From Chloroflexota bacterium (GTDB taxonomy: Bacteria > Chloroflexota > Ktedonobacteria > Ktedonobacterales > Ktedonobacteraceae), in assembly GCA_005879655.1 (NCBI GenBank), contig VBJK01000125.1:10505-23147 (forward strand): a DNA stretch of 12,643 nucleotides, in the 5' to 3' direction. Of this stretch, positions 11,930 through 12,643 are shown one piece after another. Under the pieces are notes generated by a model. It saw only the letters and a program-made list of their open reading frames with translations, was not told where the DNA came from and searched no databases. The translations under genes and the position numbers were made by a program. The stretch's first letter is position 1; every line of letters begins with the position of its first letter.

Positions 11930-12643
11930 CTATGCACGCTTGCCAAAGTTCCGTAGCCGTAATGAGTTACTCACCACCGTGACGGATGAGAGCGCCATGG
12001 CTACCGCTGCAAAAATTGGTGCCTGATCTTTTAGAAATGGTACAAGCGGCGAAAGGATAGCCAGAGGAATAAGTATCACATTATAGGCAAAAGCCCAGAA
12101 GAGATTCTGCTTAATGATACCCAATGTCGCCAGTGAGAGCGCCAATGCCGTCCCGACGCTACGCAAGTTTCCCTTGACTAATGTAATATCGGCAGCCTCC
12201 ATAGCGATATCGGTGCCCGTACCCATGGCGATACCAGCATCAGCTTGGACCAGCGCAGGAGCATCGTTGATACCATCTCCGACAAAGGCAACGACCAGGC
12301 CACGCTGCTGAAGTTGTTTCACGCGTTGCGCCTTATCTTGCGGCAACACTTCGGCGAGCACATGCTCAGGCGCTATCCCTACTTGCGCAGCAATTGCCAG
12401 TGCTGTACGCCGATTATCGCCCGTAATCATCCATACTTGCAGTCCCTGTTCTCGCAATTGCTTGATTGCTTCCACTGAACCAACCTTGACGGTATCAGCC
12501 ACCGCGACAATGCCCACCGCGACATCATCAATTGCGACCAGTATAGCCGTCTTACCATGCTGCTCTAAACTCATTAATTGCTCAGTCAGCGCAGCGAAGT
12601 CAATTGCTTGCTCCTCCAGTAGCCGTCGCGTGCCTATTAAGAG
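11930..12643 (-). CDS. copA: Cu(I)-translocating P1B-type ATPase, C-terminal part (5' end outside the window)
   Basis: The frame is open from the right window edge, giving at least 237 aa; ATG 12574 is internal, since the preceding residues LLIGTRRLLEEQAIDF already match the nucleotide-binding domain of heavy-metal ATPases. Seen in order are QVWMITGDNRRTA (hinge TGDN), VAFVGDGINDAPAL (the Mg-binding GDGxND motif), GIAMGTGTDIAMEAADI, and two C-terminal helices. The first helix carries WAFAYNVILIPLA and the second MALSSVTVVSNSLRLR. The Tyr-Asn pair in helix 7 and Met-x-x-Ser-Ser in helix 8 are the Cu(I)-selectivity residues of P1B-1 ATPases, so copper export is likely. The CPC helix and any N-terminal metal-binding domains lie beyond the window. 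A cupredoxin lipoprotein is encoded at 1546. Confidence 0.9.
   Translation of the reverse strand, partial: LLIGTRRLLEEQAIDFAALTEQLMSLEQHGKTAILVAIDDVAVGIVAVADTVKVGSVEAIKQLREQGLQVWMITGDNRRTALAIAAQVGIAPEHVLAEVLPQDKAQRVKQLQQRGLVVAFVGDGINDAPALVQADAGIAMGTGTDIAMEAADITLVKGNLRSVGTALALSLATLGIIKQNLFWAFAYNVILIPLAILSPLVPFLKDQAPIFAAVAMALSSVTVVSNSLRLRNFGKRA

Overview
The window reads as chromosomal DNA of a Ktedonobacteria-like member of the Chloroflexota. The evidence is the mix of HicB-type small genes, a complete IscB/omega-RNA element (from family knowledge, these are abundant in Ktedonobacter), glycine-rich lipoproteins of a type common in that phylum, and dispersed G-rich palindromes in gaps between genes. 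The taxonomic call is inference; no rRNA or marker gene is present.

Layout, left to right. (1) 1-1439: a HicB-family antitoxin-like gene followed after 8 nt by a class V PLP-dependent aminotransferase/lyase. (2) 1450-1959: a 9-bp-arm inverted repeat and tandem TATCCTAG boxes, then a cupredoxin lipoprotein with Cys/His/Met copper ligands. (3) 2100-4306: a hicAB toxin-antitoxin locus disrupted by a 1.69-kb IscB transposon. The first nine codons of hicA lie at 2185-2211 and the rest at 3906-4074. Between them is an IS200/IS605-type non-autonomous element carrying an omega-RNA (HEARO RNA) and an apparently intact 447-aa IscB RNA-guided nuclease. Joining the flanks restores a textbook HicA of about 64 aa apart from one later +1 frameshift. 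The hicB antitoxin at 4076-4306 is intact. The omega-RNA guide is therefore the 5' end of hicA itself, and the hicA promoter region probably now drives the nuclease system. (4) 4443-8024: full-length cobalamin-dependent methionine synthase MetH. (5) 8041-8210: a G-rich dispersed repeat and a large cloverleaf-like inverted repeat. (6) 8273-8695 (minus): an unrecognised 140-aa protein. (7) 8696-9461: a long gap with hairpins at its right end, followed by a 247-aa lipoprotein of a conserved family of unknown function. (8) 10201-10324: a second copy of the G-rich repeat inside a 124-bp element with 9-bp terminal inverted repeats that overlaps the lipoprotein stop codon. (9) 10471-11358 (minus): a MenA-like UbiA-family prenyltransferase. 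(10) 11590-11832: a small two-helix membrane protein. (11) 11930 to the window end (minus): the C-terminal part of a Cu(I) P1B-type ATPase.

The housekeeping genes (metH, menA) do not form an operon with each other. Two copper-related genes (the cupredoxin and the CopA-like pump) are present but 10 kb apart. The most interesting part is the IscB element: insertion site, guide, adjacent target motif, right-end hairpin and left-end/omega-RNA hairpin can all be read from the sequence, and the interrupted gene is a toxin whose antitoxin survives.
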